From contig CAYFTH010000024.1 in the NCBI GenBank assembly GCA_964346075.1, positions 1-33,044 on the forward strand: 33,044 nt of DNA. Direction: 5' to 3'. Under the pieces are notes generated by a model. It saw nothing but the letters and a program-made list of their open reading frames with translations. It was not told where the DNA came from and did not search any database. Below are positions 25,043 to 33,044 of this stretch, one piece after another. The position numbers and the translations under genes were made by a program. The stretch is from Brumimicrobium sp964346075. GTDB taxonomy: Bacteria > Bacteroidota > Bacteroidia > Flavobacteriales_D > Crocinitomicaceae. Numbering within the stretch: the stretch's first letter is position 1; every line of letters begins with the position of its first letter.

Positions 25043-25922
25043 GGAAAAAATCAGGAAATTATCCTGGCGAGAAATTTGGGAATTGACGAAAACGAGCTTT
25101 AAGGAGTTTTTTAGTGGTGATAGCTTTACTCACGGCGCTGCTTTGGCTTATTACGCCATTTTTGCGCTGGTCCCTATTATTTATTTGGCCATAACTTCGT
25201 TTGGATTAGTTGTAGGGCAGGATAAAATCATTGATATCGTTGGTTATTTAATGGAAACAAACATGGGGATTAAAGATGTGTCTAACTTCACAGACCTCAT
25301 GTATGAATGGGATATTGGTAAGGGCGGTTCTACGATGCTGAAAGTGCTCGGTACGATCGCTTTGATTTTCACTTCAACGGCCATGTTTAACTCATTGCGA
25401 AACAGTTTGAATACGTTTTTTAATATTGCCCCCAATCACCATTATAATTTCGTACTGGAGTCACTGATTACCCGTTTAATCTCTTTCGGAATGCTCGCCC
25501 TTTTTGCAATTATTATCATTGTGATCTATTTTGCACAGTCTATACTTATTTCAATGGGTTCAGAGTTCTTGTCCGATGGAAGTGTCGCTGAGAAAATATT
25601 GCTCGTGGTATTCGAGCACTTTACGATGCTACTGGTTAATTTTTCGCTGTTCTCCTTTATTTTCAAATACTTACACGATGGCGTATTGCGGTGGAAGTTA
25701 GCGCTGGGAGGGGCCTTATTTACAGCAGTTCTGCTTTATTTAGGACAATTACTTATTAATTATTATTTATCAAATTTCTTCTTTGCTGCCAATAGCGGAA
25801 TAGCTGGTACATTACTCGCTATTTTAACCTGGATTTTCTATACTTCTCAAATCATATTTTTGGGAGCTAAGTTTACGGCAGTTTATGCGCGGATGGTTGG
25901 AAAACCTATAGTTGCTAAATAA
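25035..25922 (+). CDS. YihY/BrkB family inner membrane protein
   Basis: A 295-residue integral membrane protein with about six transmembrane segments. GAALAYYAIFALVPIIYLAI (about residues 34-53), the loop TSTAMFNSLRNSLNTFFNI (about 113-131) and LHDGVLRWKLALGGALFTA (about 213-231) are hallmarks of the YihY/BrkB family, long mislabelled as ribonuclease BN. The role of this family is not settled; transporter or envelope functions have been suggested. It starts within the ABC ATPase gene (eight-base overlap) and is followed by the AsmA-like gene after 17 bases. That order would fit a role in envelope lipid handling, but this is inference. Confidence 0.9.
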   Translation: MSEEKIRKLSWREIWELTKTSFKEFFSGDSFTHGAALAYYAIFALVPIIYLAITSFGLVVGQDKIIDIVGYLMETNMGIKDVSNFTDLMYEWDIGKGGSTMLKVLGTIALIFTSTAMFNSLRNSLNTFFNIAPNHHYNFVLESLITRLISFGMLALFAIIIIVIYFAQSILISMGSEFLSDGSVAEKILLVVFEHFTMLLVNFSLFSFIFKYLHDGVLRWKLALGGALFTAVLLYLGQLLINYYLSNFFFAANSGIAGTLLAILTWIFYTSQIIFLGAKFTAVYARMVGKPIVAK

Positions 25923-25939
25923 GTTTAATCCATTTTTGA

Positions 25940-28900
25940 ATGAAAGCACAGTTTTGGAAAAGCAAAAGATTTTGGAAGCGATTCATTGCCTTCACTGTGA
26001 TTGTTCCCATTATTTTATTTACCATTTTGATTGGCATAGCTTATTTTCAACAAGATCGAATTGTTCAGCACTTCCTTAAAACGACAAACGAGGATTTTAG
26101 AGGTAAAATTGCTCTCGAGGATTCGCATATTGCACCTTTTGCAAACTTCCCATATATCTCTGTAGATCTCGAGGGTGTTCGTGTATATAAAAATAAAGAA
26201 GATACTACGGCCATTGTCAACCTCAAGGATATATACCTCGGGTTTAACATGATATCATTGCTTTCAGGCGATTTCAATATTAATATGATTCAACTTACGG
26301 ATGGTTATATCCACGTCCATCAAAATCAACAAGGTAACTTCGATATCATCCAGGCTTTTGAGACAACCCACCCTATAGATGACGTGGAGGAAGAATTTCA
26401 TTTTGCCTTAGATGAAATCGAATTAGATGGTGTCGATATAAAAAAATCGGATCCGGATAGCTTGACGATTGATGGTTTCGTTCAGCATGCTACGATTGAG
26501 CTATCGAATAAACCCAAACACTTATACCTCGATGTTGATTTATCTGCTGACATGAACATTATCGAAAAAGGTGACACATCTTTTTTGCACAATAAATCTG
26601 CGCAACTGAAAACGCGCTTAGATTATATCAAATCAACACAATTAGTTCAATTATCAGAGAGCAGTCTGAATATCATGAACTCTATATTTAACGTTTCAGG
26701 CGTCATTGATATGGCCAATGAATTCGATTTAGACCTTAATATTGACGGTAAAAAGTCAGATTTTAGTTTACTAATTGCACTGTCTCCTGACGATTTAATA
26801 CCTCTATTTAACAGTTTTGAGAATCGGGGAGACGTCTTTTTTAAAGCAACTATTTCGGGTAAATCTGTTCAGGGTCACATTCCTCGAATAACTGCAGACT
26901 TTGGATGTAAGGATGGTTTTTTTAAGAATCGGAAAACTGAAAAAACGCTCGAAAAGCTGAATTTTAAAGGACATTTTGAGAGTTTAAAGAATAAAGGGCT
27001 TGAACACATGCGCTTTGAATTAACTGATATACAGGCTCGTCCGGAAACGGGTAGATTTAAAGCAAAACTCGCTGTCGAAAATTTTGCTTCACCAGACATT
27101 AATCTCATGCTGAATACCAATTTTGAATTGGATTATCTGGCTGCGTTTTTCAACGTTCAGCAATTAAAAGATTTAGATGGAAAAGTAGAACTCGAAATGA
27201 ATTTTCACGATATCATCGATTTAGAACATCCTGAAAAAAGTATAGAAAAACTGAATGAATCCTACTATACAGAGCTTCGCGTCGCCAATTTACAATTTCA
27301 AATACCGGGATATGCGGAACGTTTCGAGAACATCAATATTGATGCGCATATGGATGGTCACCAGGCACAACTTGATCAGTTTCATTTGGATGTCGGACAT
27401 TCTGAGGTAAATATAGATGGGTCAATTAGTGATTTACCTGCACTGATTCATCACACGGCTATTCCTGTGGATGCGCGACTCAACATTCAATCGAATGAAA
27501 TAAACCTCACGCAATTGACTGAAGCTAAAGGAACGCAAGTAGTCGATGAAATTGTATCAGATCTCGAATTGAAGTTGCGTTTCAACAGTTCAGCACGTGC
27601 ATTTACAGAATCACCACATCTGCCAATTGGAGAGTTTTTTATCGAGGATTTACATGCGGACTTATCTACTTACCCCCACCGTTTTCACGATTTCCATGCC
27701 GATATTCTTATTGATACCAATGATTTGAGTGTTGTTGATTTCACTGGAGAATTAGATGAAACAGATTTCCACTTTTCAGGGAAGGTTGAAACTTATCCGA
27801 TGTGGTTTCAGGAGCAACTGGAAGGTGATACAAAAATAGAGTATGATTTGACAAGTGAGCATTTTGCTTTAGAAGATATTTTTACTTACCAAGGTGAAAA
27901 CTTTGTTCCCCCGGATTATAGACATGAAGAAATTTCGAATGTTAAAGTTCATGGTCATGCCAACCTCCATTTTAAAGACCACACATTGAAAACTACTGAT
28001 ATTTGGCTGACGGAGTTGAGTGGTAAAATGAAAATGCATCCACTGCGTTTCTCTGATTTTTCAGGTCGCGTCCATGTAGAAAATGAACACCTCACATTAG
28101 AGGATTTTGGAGGGCATATCGGACAGTCATCATTTAAGACGGATTTGAGTTATTATTACGGTGCAAAAAAAGGGAAGAAGGAGAACTACCTGGAGTTTCA
28201 ATCACCTTATCTGGATTTCGATCGCATTCTGAGTTACGAAGAGTCTAATATTCAAGACACCTCTGCCTCCGTAAAACATGACTCTGTATTCAGTATTTTT
28301 GACATTCCCTTTCCCAAAATGCGCTATCACCTGGATATCGATCAAATGAACTATCACAATTACGATTTATCGACCATCAATGCCGATCTGCGCACCACAG
28401 ATGATCACATGCTTTTTATAGATACCCTGATGATGGATATTGCAAGTGGTCACATGGATATTTCAGGCTATTTTAATGGTACTGACAGGAGTGAAATCTA
28501 TTTTTCGCCTGATATCAAGCTCTATAATATCAATATGGATCAACTCATGGTCAAGTTTGATAACTTTGGACAAGATGAAATTGTTTCTGATAATATTCAC
28601 GGGACCTTGTCGGGTCGACTGACAGGTAAAATTCACATGCATGCCGATTTAATTCCAATTATCGACGATTCTGAGATTCATTTAGATGCGCGAGTTACCG
28701 ATGGTGCCGTAGAAAAATATGCACCTTTAAGCGCGTTGTCCGATTATTTTGAGGATGAGGCACTTGAAAAAGTATTGTTCGATACGTTAGAAAATCACAT
28801 CGACATGAAAAACGGTAAAATGACTATTCCAGAAATGGTGATTAATTCAAATTTGGGTTTTGTGAAAGTTTCAGGAGAACAAGACATGCAAATGAATATG

Positions 28901-29101
28901 ATTTATTACTTGAGTGTACCCTGGAAGATGGTAGCTCAGGCTGGTCGAAAAAAACTTTTCGGCAGTAAAAAAGAAATTGACTCGCAGTCCATTGGTGAAT
29001 ACGACCCTGAAAAAAAGTATCGTTATATCAACCTGATCATTGAAGGAGACGCAGCGGATTATTCCATCAAGATGGGCCAACGAAAAGAAAAAGATGATTG
29101 A
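25940..29101 (+). CDS. AsmA-like / bridge-like lipid transport family protein
   Basis: A 1053-residue protein with one N-terminal transmembrane helix (about residues 16-34, after a basic MKAQFWKSKRFWKR) and a long periplasmic body of repeated beta-strand units, as in AsmA/TamB/YhdP-type proteins. Early motifs QDRIVQHFLKTTNEDFRGKI, then FPYISVDLEGVRVY and FNINMIQLTDGYIHV, fit the AsmA N-domain, and the C-terminal part with GHMDISGYFNG, the MKNGKMTIPEMVINSN stretch and VSGEQDMQMNMIYYLSVP matches the AsmA-like C-terminal domain. Such proteins are thought to ferry phospholipids to the outer membrane. It follows YihY closely and ends 23 bases before a convergent gene. Confidence 0.88.
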   Translation: MKAQFWKSKRFWKRFIAFTVIVPIILFTILIGIAYFQQDRIVQHFLKTTNEDFRGKIALEDSHIAPFANFPYISVDLEGVRVYKNKEDTTAIVNLKDIYLGFNMISLLSGDFNINMIQLTDGYIHVHQNQQGNFDIIQAFETTHPIDDVEEEFHFALDEIELDGVDIKKSDPDSLTIDGFVQHATIELSNKPKHLYLDVDLSADMNIIEKGDTSFLHNKSAQLKTRLDYIKSTQLVQLSESSLNIMNSIFNVSGVIDMANEFDLDLNIDGKKSDFSLLIALSPDDLIPLFNSFENRGDVFFKATISGKSVQGHIPRITADFGCKDGFFKNRKTEKTLEKLNFKGHFESLKNKGLEHMRFELTDIQARPETGRFKAKLAVENFASPDINLMLNTNFELDYLAAFFNVQQLKDLDGKVELEMNFHDIIDLEHPEKSIEKLNESYYTELRVANLQFQIPGYAERFENINIDAHMDGHQAQLDQFHLDVGHSEVNIDGSISDLPALIHHTAIPVDARLNIQSNEINLTQLTEAKGTQVVDEIVSDLELKLRFNSSARAFTESPHLPIGEFFIEDLHADLSTYPHRFHDFHADILIDTNDLSVVDFTGELDETDFHFSGKVETYPMWFQEQLEGDTKIEYDLTSEHFALEDIFTYQGENFVPPDYRHEEISNVKVHGHANLHFKDHTLKTTDIWLTELSGKMKMHPLRFSDFSGRVHVENEHLTLEDFGGHIGQSSFKTDLSYYYGAKKGKKENYLEFQSPYLDFDRILSYEESNIQDTSASVKHDSVFSIFDIPFPKMRYHLDIDQMNYHNYDLSTINADLRTTDDHMLFIDTLMMDIASGHMDISGYFNGTDRSEIYFSPDIKLYNINMDQLMVKFDNFGQDEIVSDNIHGTLSGRLTGKIHMHADLIPIIDDSEIHLDARVTDGAVEKYAPLSALSDYFEDEALEKVLFDTLENHIDMKNGKMTIPEMVINSNLGFVKVSGEQDMQMNMIYYLSVPWKMVAQAGRKKLFGSKKEIDSQSIGEYDPEKKYRYINLIIEGDAADYSIKMGQRKEKDD

Positions 29102-29124
29102 TTAATTGCTACCTGTGCATCTCT

Positions 29125-30825
29125 TTAGAAAGGTGCTGGACTTTCAAAGGTTACTAATTTTTTAGTTTTAGGATGCTCAAAAGTGATCGAGTGCGCGTGT
29201 AAGTGAAGTCGATCACCCATTTTTCCATACAAATCATCTCCCACGATTGGTGCGTTGAGTCCCGAATAATGTGCAGCGTGAACACGCAACTGATGGGTGC
29301 GCCCTGTAATAGGATAGAATGCTATTCGTGTAATCTGACCATTACTTTGCAAGACCTGCCATTGTGTACTCGCCGATTTACCTTGCTCGTGACAAACCAT
29401 TTGACGGGGTCGGTCAAGAACATCCTGACGCATAGGTAGTTCTATTGTGCCATGCTCTTTATTTAAACGACCTTCTAAATCGGCAAGGTATTTTTTCCTG
29501 ATGCTCCGATCTAAAAATTGGCGCTGTAGTAATTTATAGGCTATTTCGTTTTTAGCGAGAACCATTAAACCAGAAGTAGACATGTCGAGCCGGTGAACGA
29601 TAATTGGTCCAGTAGCATTTTTGAAATGCAGTTTCATCCGTTCTTGTACAGAATCCTCAATCTGCTTACCAGGGACAGATAAGAGTCCTTCCGGTTTATC
29701 TACAACTGCAATATAAGGGTCTTCGTAAACGATAGAAATTTCCTTATCGTCTCCATAATTGAGAAGTAAAGGATTTTCCTCCACGTTCATACCATCAAGC
29801 ATATGATCCAAAATCGGAGCACATTTACCCTGACACGCGGGGTAGAAGTGTCCATGTCGACGAATGCGTGTTTTTGGAGGCGCTCCCCACCAGAATTCAG
29901 CCATAGCTAGAGGCTCGAGATCGTGTTGAAATGCGTATTGTAGTAGTTTAGGAGCGGCACACTCACCAGCTCCAGCCGGTGGACGACGAAATGCTGTCGA
30001 TTCAAAAATGGGCATCAAGGATTGCGTATCGTTTCGAATATTCAAAAATTGATAAGCATCAAAAACTTTATTCTGTAAAACAGCTGAACGATTTGCTCGC
30101 TCGTTTTTTAGAGCTTTAATTTTCGCGGTATATTCCTCAAGTTCAGTTTCAATCACTTTCAATTCACGTTGTTGTTCATAACGCATGCCTTTTAATTGAA
30201 GCTGGTAGGAAATACTTTCTTGAGCCAGATTATCACACAATTCCTGATATTCTTCTGTACTTAGTTGAAGCTTTCCTTCTTGTCGCTTTTGCTTTCGTGC
30301 TGCCTTAGCCGCTCTCATGATAGAACGTTGCTGTTCAATGCTTTTTTCATGTTGCGCAACAATTGACTTGACACGATCTTTTAGATTCAGGTATGAAGGG
30401 TCTGATTCCAATTTTTCAATGGTCGCGTTAATGGCACTAATTTCTTTTTCTTCTTGACGGTAGAACCCCTCTTTTTGTAAAATGTCGTAAACGGGAGGTA
30501 CAAATCGCTCGTGATGATTTGTTCCTCCGAGTTTACCTGAAAATGCCGCTAAATACCCCAGTGTTCCATCTTTGTGGCGAACAACCAGTACTCCGAACAT
30601 CTTTCCAATGGCTTTCTGATGTGCTGAAGTCAGTCCAAAATCATGGTTGAAATCATTGGTTTTGAGATAATCCTGAAGTTCATTGACTGCTATTTTAGTA
30701 ATGTCATGAGGTTGATAGTAAAACGGAAATGTAAAACGCTCGGGTAAATCAATACCAGCCATTTCCGTCTTGAATCGAACAAATTTTTCGGGAAGTTCAC
30801 GCACGTAATTCGCATTTTTACTCAA
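29125..30825 (-). CDS. RluA-family pseudouridine synthase with long Cys-containing N-terminal half
   Basis: A 566-residue protein. The C-terminal ~200 residues are an RluA-type pseudouridine synthase: DPYIAVVDKPEGLLSVPG, then HRLDMSTSGLMVLAK with catalytic Asp414, then GRTHQLRVHAAH and DDLYGK. The N-terminal 350 residues contain LPERFTFPFYYQPHD, a long charged coiled-coil-like stretch (about residues 125-245), and then GECAAPKLLQYAF with RRHGHFYPACQGKC, a Cys set that could bind metal. This long form is known in several gamma-proteobacteria and Bacteroidota; it acts on rRNA or tRNA uridines, target unproven. The start is TTG at 30825; the frame stays open further upstream but has no ATG before the OmpA gene. 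The next ATG, 22 codons on, would lose conserved residues. Confidence 0.88.
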   Translation of the reverse strand: MSKNANYVRELPEKFVRFKTEMAGIDLPERFTFPFYYQPHDITKIAVNELQDYLKTNDFNHDFGLTSAHQKAIGKMFGVLVVRHKDGTLGYLAAFSGKLGGTNHHERFVPPVYDILQKEGFYRQEEKEISAINATIEKLESDPSYLNLKDRVKSIVAQHEKSIEQQRSIMRAAKAARKQKRQEGKLQLSTEEYQELCDNLAQESISYQLQLKGMRYEQQRELKVIETELEEYTAKIKALKNERANRSAVLQNKVFDAYQFLNIRNDTQSLMPIFESTAFRRPPAGAGECAAPKLLQYAFQHDLEPLAMAEFWWGAPPKTRIRRHGHFYPACQGKCAPILDHMLDGMNVEENPLLLNYGDDKEISIVYEDPYIAVVDKPEGLLSVPGKQIEDSVQERMKLHFKNATGPIIVHRLDMSTSGLMVLAKNEIAYKLLQRQFLDRSIRKKYLADLEGRLNKEHGTIELPMRQDVLDRPRQMVCHEQGKSASTQWQVLQSNGQITRIAFYPITGRTHQLRVHAAHYSGLNAPIVGDDLYGKMGDRLHLHAHSITFEHPKTKKLVTFESPAPF

Positions 30826-30863
30826 AAGTAATAATAAAGCGCATTCAGGCTGTTCTTCTACTG

Positions 30864-33044
30864 CTATTTTCGTGCGCGAACGATGATTTCAACCCGTCTA
30901 TTGAACCGTTTACCTTTAGGGTCTGTATTTTTCCGTAATGGTTTCCATTCTCCCATATATCTGACGTCGATATGGTCGTAATCAATACCGTAGTGCATCA
31001 ATTTTCGTTTGACAACTTCAGCTCTCTTTCGCGAAAGGATTAAATTATAATTTTCAGAAGCATCATCATCCGTGTGTCCGATAACCTCAAAGCGGTAATC
31101 ACCGCCATATTCTTTGGCTAATTTTTCGATACGCTCATTGTCTGCACCACCAATTGTGGCGTCATCAACGTTGAAATAAACATAAATTCGATCAATTTCA
31201 TTGGTTCGCACAATCGTATCGATTTGTTGTGATTCCGTATTGTCGGGAGCTGGCTGCGTTTGCTCGATCGATTCGACCTTTTCGCTGGTATGGTTGGGAT
31301 CTTTTTGCTCCTTGATCCGTTGAAGTTCGAGGCTTTCGATATTGGAGGAATCAATGGGACACCCATCATTGTAGAGTGATCCCGCCACTTCAGGACAAGC
31401 ATCCATATCATCTGGAATGCCATCTCCGTCGATGTCCGTGCAGCAAGCATGTTTTTCCATCGGACACCCATTGTTGATTTCAACGCCGGCTACTTCTGGA
31501 CATTGATCGGCTGCATCCACAATTCCATCGCGATCCGTATCAGGACAACCATAGTGAATTGCTAAACCAGGCGTATCAGGGCACATGTCGTTCAAATCCA
31601 GGATACCATCTCCATCACGATCAGGACAACCATTATGCTCGACAGGTCCCTGTTCGTAGATACAATAATCTTCTTTATCTGGTATGCCATCGTTGTCTGT
31701 GTCAGGACAACCATTGAGTGAAAGCGGTCCTGGATCATACATACAATCATCTTTGGGATCAGAAACCTTATCACCATCGGTATCTTTGGGAACAGTATAG
31801 GGCCGCGAAAAACTGACGCCGGCAAAAAAGTTTTGGGTGAAACTGGACCGTTTTCCGATGAAACCCGTAAAATTATTGCCGCCAGCAAAAACACCCCATC
31901 CATTTTGGAAGCGATAACGTACAGCAGCTCCTAGATTCACTTGTGCATTGCGTTGAAAGCTGATGGGCAACATCACACTAATTTTTTGCGATTCGTAGCG
32001 CGGTGTTAATGTATGAAGTCCTTTGAAATGTGACTTGTGCGGATCTTTTTTTCGTTTTAACGGAATAGTAGTGACCCAGCTTGCGTAAAATGCTTTCCAG
32101 ATATTATAATCCCCATTGAGGTTCAGCGTCGTCGGTAAATTCATATTAAAATCACCTTCATTATCGTCGGTAGGTGTACCGTCCACAGCATCGTTATCAA
32201 AGCTTTTAAATATCGATCCACCGCCCCCAATTCCAAGTGAACTCATCTTCTGGAGATTCATGGGGATTCCCGTGTTCACAAAATTGAATGATTGCGCAGC
32301 TTTGGCAAAACGTACACGTCCAATATCATTGATGGATACACCCACTTTGTACAAATATTTTTTTTGGTCATAACGCTCAATATCTGTTTCACCATCCATA
32401 TCATAGCGGTATTTTTCCGGTTCTGGACGATATTCATAAACAGCGCCCAGATCAAAACCTAATCCGAGCTTGCGCGATGAGAAACTATTTTCTTTTTCTG
32501 CAGTTCCATAATCAAAAGGTACACCTGAAAAGTCACCCGATGAAGCATTTTGGCCATTAAATTCAAAGGCACCTGTTTCGGAGTAGAGGTATGTGGCATC
32601 AATACCGTTTATCAATTTTAAAGCTGCACCAGCCTTAAAAAAATGCGGTGTTTCATTTTGGATGACGCGGGCATAAGAAAAGCGATGCTCATTGTAAATA
32701 AATTGTGTAAGGTTGTAGTTGGTAAAGTTGACCGGCTGTCCTACGGGATTGTTCTCAAAACCTTCGTCTACAGCTTGTGTCAGTTGATTGGGTAAACCAT
32801 CCAGATTTCCAAACTGGCGTATACGCAAACTATACCCGATGGAATTCTTGTGATCAATTTCGTAGTATCCTCCAATGATATCGATGGAGAAGTTATTCAT
32901 AATATAACCTGGTCCGGAATGATCACGGTAACGTTCTTGCTCGTTGCCAAAGATTCGACTGACAAAACTAGTGTTAGTCCCCTGGAAATTATTGGACTGG
33001 AGAATAACAAAAGCCGAAGTAATTGAAAATTTATTGGTCGTATT
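30864..33044 (-). CDS. OmpA-family outer membrane protein with DUF5723-like barrel and TSP3 repeats (5' end outside window)
   Basis: The frame is open from the stop at 30864 to the window edge; an ATG at 32900 lies inside it, but the reading frame continues without stop for 48 codons above, with strand-like sequence, so the true start is beyond 33044. The visible 727 residues hold a barrel-like N-terminal part of about 400 residues resembling DUF5723 proteins, then calcium-binding thrombospondin type 3 repeats (DTDGDKVSDPKDDC, DTDNDGIPDKEDYC, DRDGDGILDLNDMC, DTDRDGIVDAADQC, DIDGDGIPDDMDAC), each followed by NGCP-like Cys. After an acidic linker comes an OmpA peptidoglycan-binding domain: GHTDDDASENYNLILSRKRA and NRRVEIIVRARK at the end. 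It likely ties the outer membrane to the cell wall. Confidence 0.88.
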   Translation of the reverse strand, partial: NTTNKFSITSAFVILQSNNFQGTNTSFVSRIFGNEQERYRDHSGPGYIMNNFSIDIIGGYYEIDHKNSIGYSLRIRQFGNLDGLPNQLTQAVDEGFENNPVGQPVNFTNYNLTQFIYNEHRFSYARVIQNETPHFFKAGAALKLINGIDATYLYSETGAFEFNGQNASSGDFSGVPFDYGTAEKENSFSSRKLGLGFDLGAVYEYRPEPEKYRYDMDGETDIERYDQKKYLYKVGVSINDIGRVRFAKAAQSFNFVNTGIPMNLQKMSSLGIGGGGSIFKSFDNDAVDGTPTDDNEGDFNMNLPTTLNLNGDYNIWKAFYASWVTTIPLKRKKDPHKSHFKGLHTLTPRYESQKISVMLPISFQRNAQVNLGAAVRYRFQNGWGVFAGGNNFTGFIGKRSSFTQNFFAGVSFSRPYTVPKDTDGDKVSDPKDDCMYDPGPLSLNGCPDTDNDGIPDKEDYCIYEQGPVEHNGCPDRDGDGILDLNDMCPDTPGLAIHYGCPDTDRDGIVDAADQCPEVAGVEINNGCPMEKHACCTDIDGDGIPDDMDACPEVAGSLYNDGCPIDSSNIESLELQRIKEQKDPNHTSEKVESIEQTQPAPDNTESQQIDTIVRTNEIDRIYVYFNVDDATIGGADNERIEKLAKEYGGDYRFEVIGHTDDDASENYNLILSRKRAEVVKRKLMHYGIDYDHIDVRYMGEWKPLRKNTDPKGKRFNRRVEIIVRARK

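Noticed and set aside
30823..30830. TACTTTTG on the minus strand, matching a -7 promoter box, at the start of the RluA-like gene
   Set aside because: It overlaps the TTG start codon itself and has no TTG 19-22 bases upstream; N-terminal residues after the TTG look like the family, so the match is probably chance.
32900..32900. ATG at 32900 as the start of the OmpA-family gene
   Set aside because: The same frame stays open to the window edge with plausible barrel sequence and there is no signal peptide after this ATG, so it is an internal Met.
1..33044. CRISPR arrays, tRNA or rRNA genes, insertion sequences, prophage or toxin-antitoxin genes
   Set aside because: None seen on either strand. 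The only clear repeats are protein-coding repeats in the 8.5 kb, 18-20.5 kb and 31.4-31.8 kb regions.

Overview
The window looks like a chromosomal piece of a free-living Bacteroidota bacterium, probably of the Flavobacteriales. The evidence is a large secreted protein with a type IX secretion, type B (gliding-motility-associated) C-terminal domain, an OmpA protein with thrombospondin type 3 repeats, a DUF4421 protein, and promoters that fit the Bacteroidota TTTG / TAnnTTTG consensus with almost no Shine-Dalgarno sequences. No mobile element, tRNA, rRNA or CRISPR array was seen. The content is mostly ordinary core and metabolic genes, with one accessory cluster of more interest.

Left part (1-9361): an NADPH-dependent FMN reductase faces a complete seven-gene Mrp Na+/H+ antiporter operon (mrpABCDEFG, read leftward). 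Upstream of it, also leftward, is a tight three-gene unit: a protein built of four exact-length 25-residue repeats, a TsaC/Sua5-type tRNA modification enzyme, and an RNA helicase whose motif II reads DECD rather than DEAD.

Middle (9362-17301): priA (replication restart helicase) converges on a leftward operon for arsenosugar-type biosynthesis: a radical SAM protein ArsS, an exported single-domain rhodanese and a TIGR04282-type glycosyltransferase. No arsM or arsR is present in the window. Across a 324-base gap the proline operon proC-proB-proA runs rightward and ends at a good intrinsic terminator.

Right part (17506-33044): a leftward gene for a 1022-residue secreted PKD/Ig-type adhesin-like protein and a leftward DUF4421 gene. 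Then comes a rightward run of six closely spaced genes: zinc-finger-like methyltransferase, di-heme cytochrome c peroxidase lipoprotein, unknown 140-residue protein, orphan ABC ATPase, YihY/BrkB membrane protein and AsmA-like protein. Two leftward genes close the window: a long RluA-family pseudouridine synthase with an extra Cys-containing N-terminal half, and an OmpA-family outer membrane protein whose 5' end lies outside the window.

Points worth most attention: the arsenosugar cluster with its exported rhodanese, two promoters placed so close to the start codon that the mRNAs should be nearly leaderless, the 25-residue repeat protein, the DECD helicase, and the orphan ABC ATPase with its unknown partner. 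I saw no clearly new defence or mobile system.
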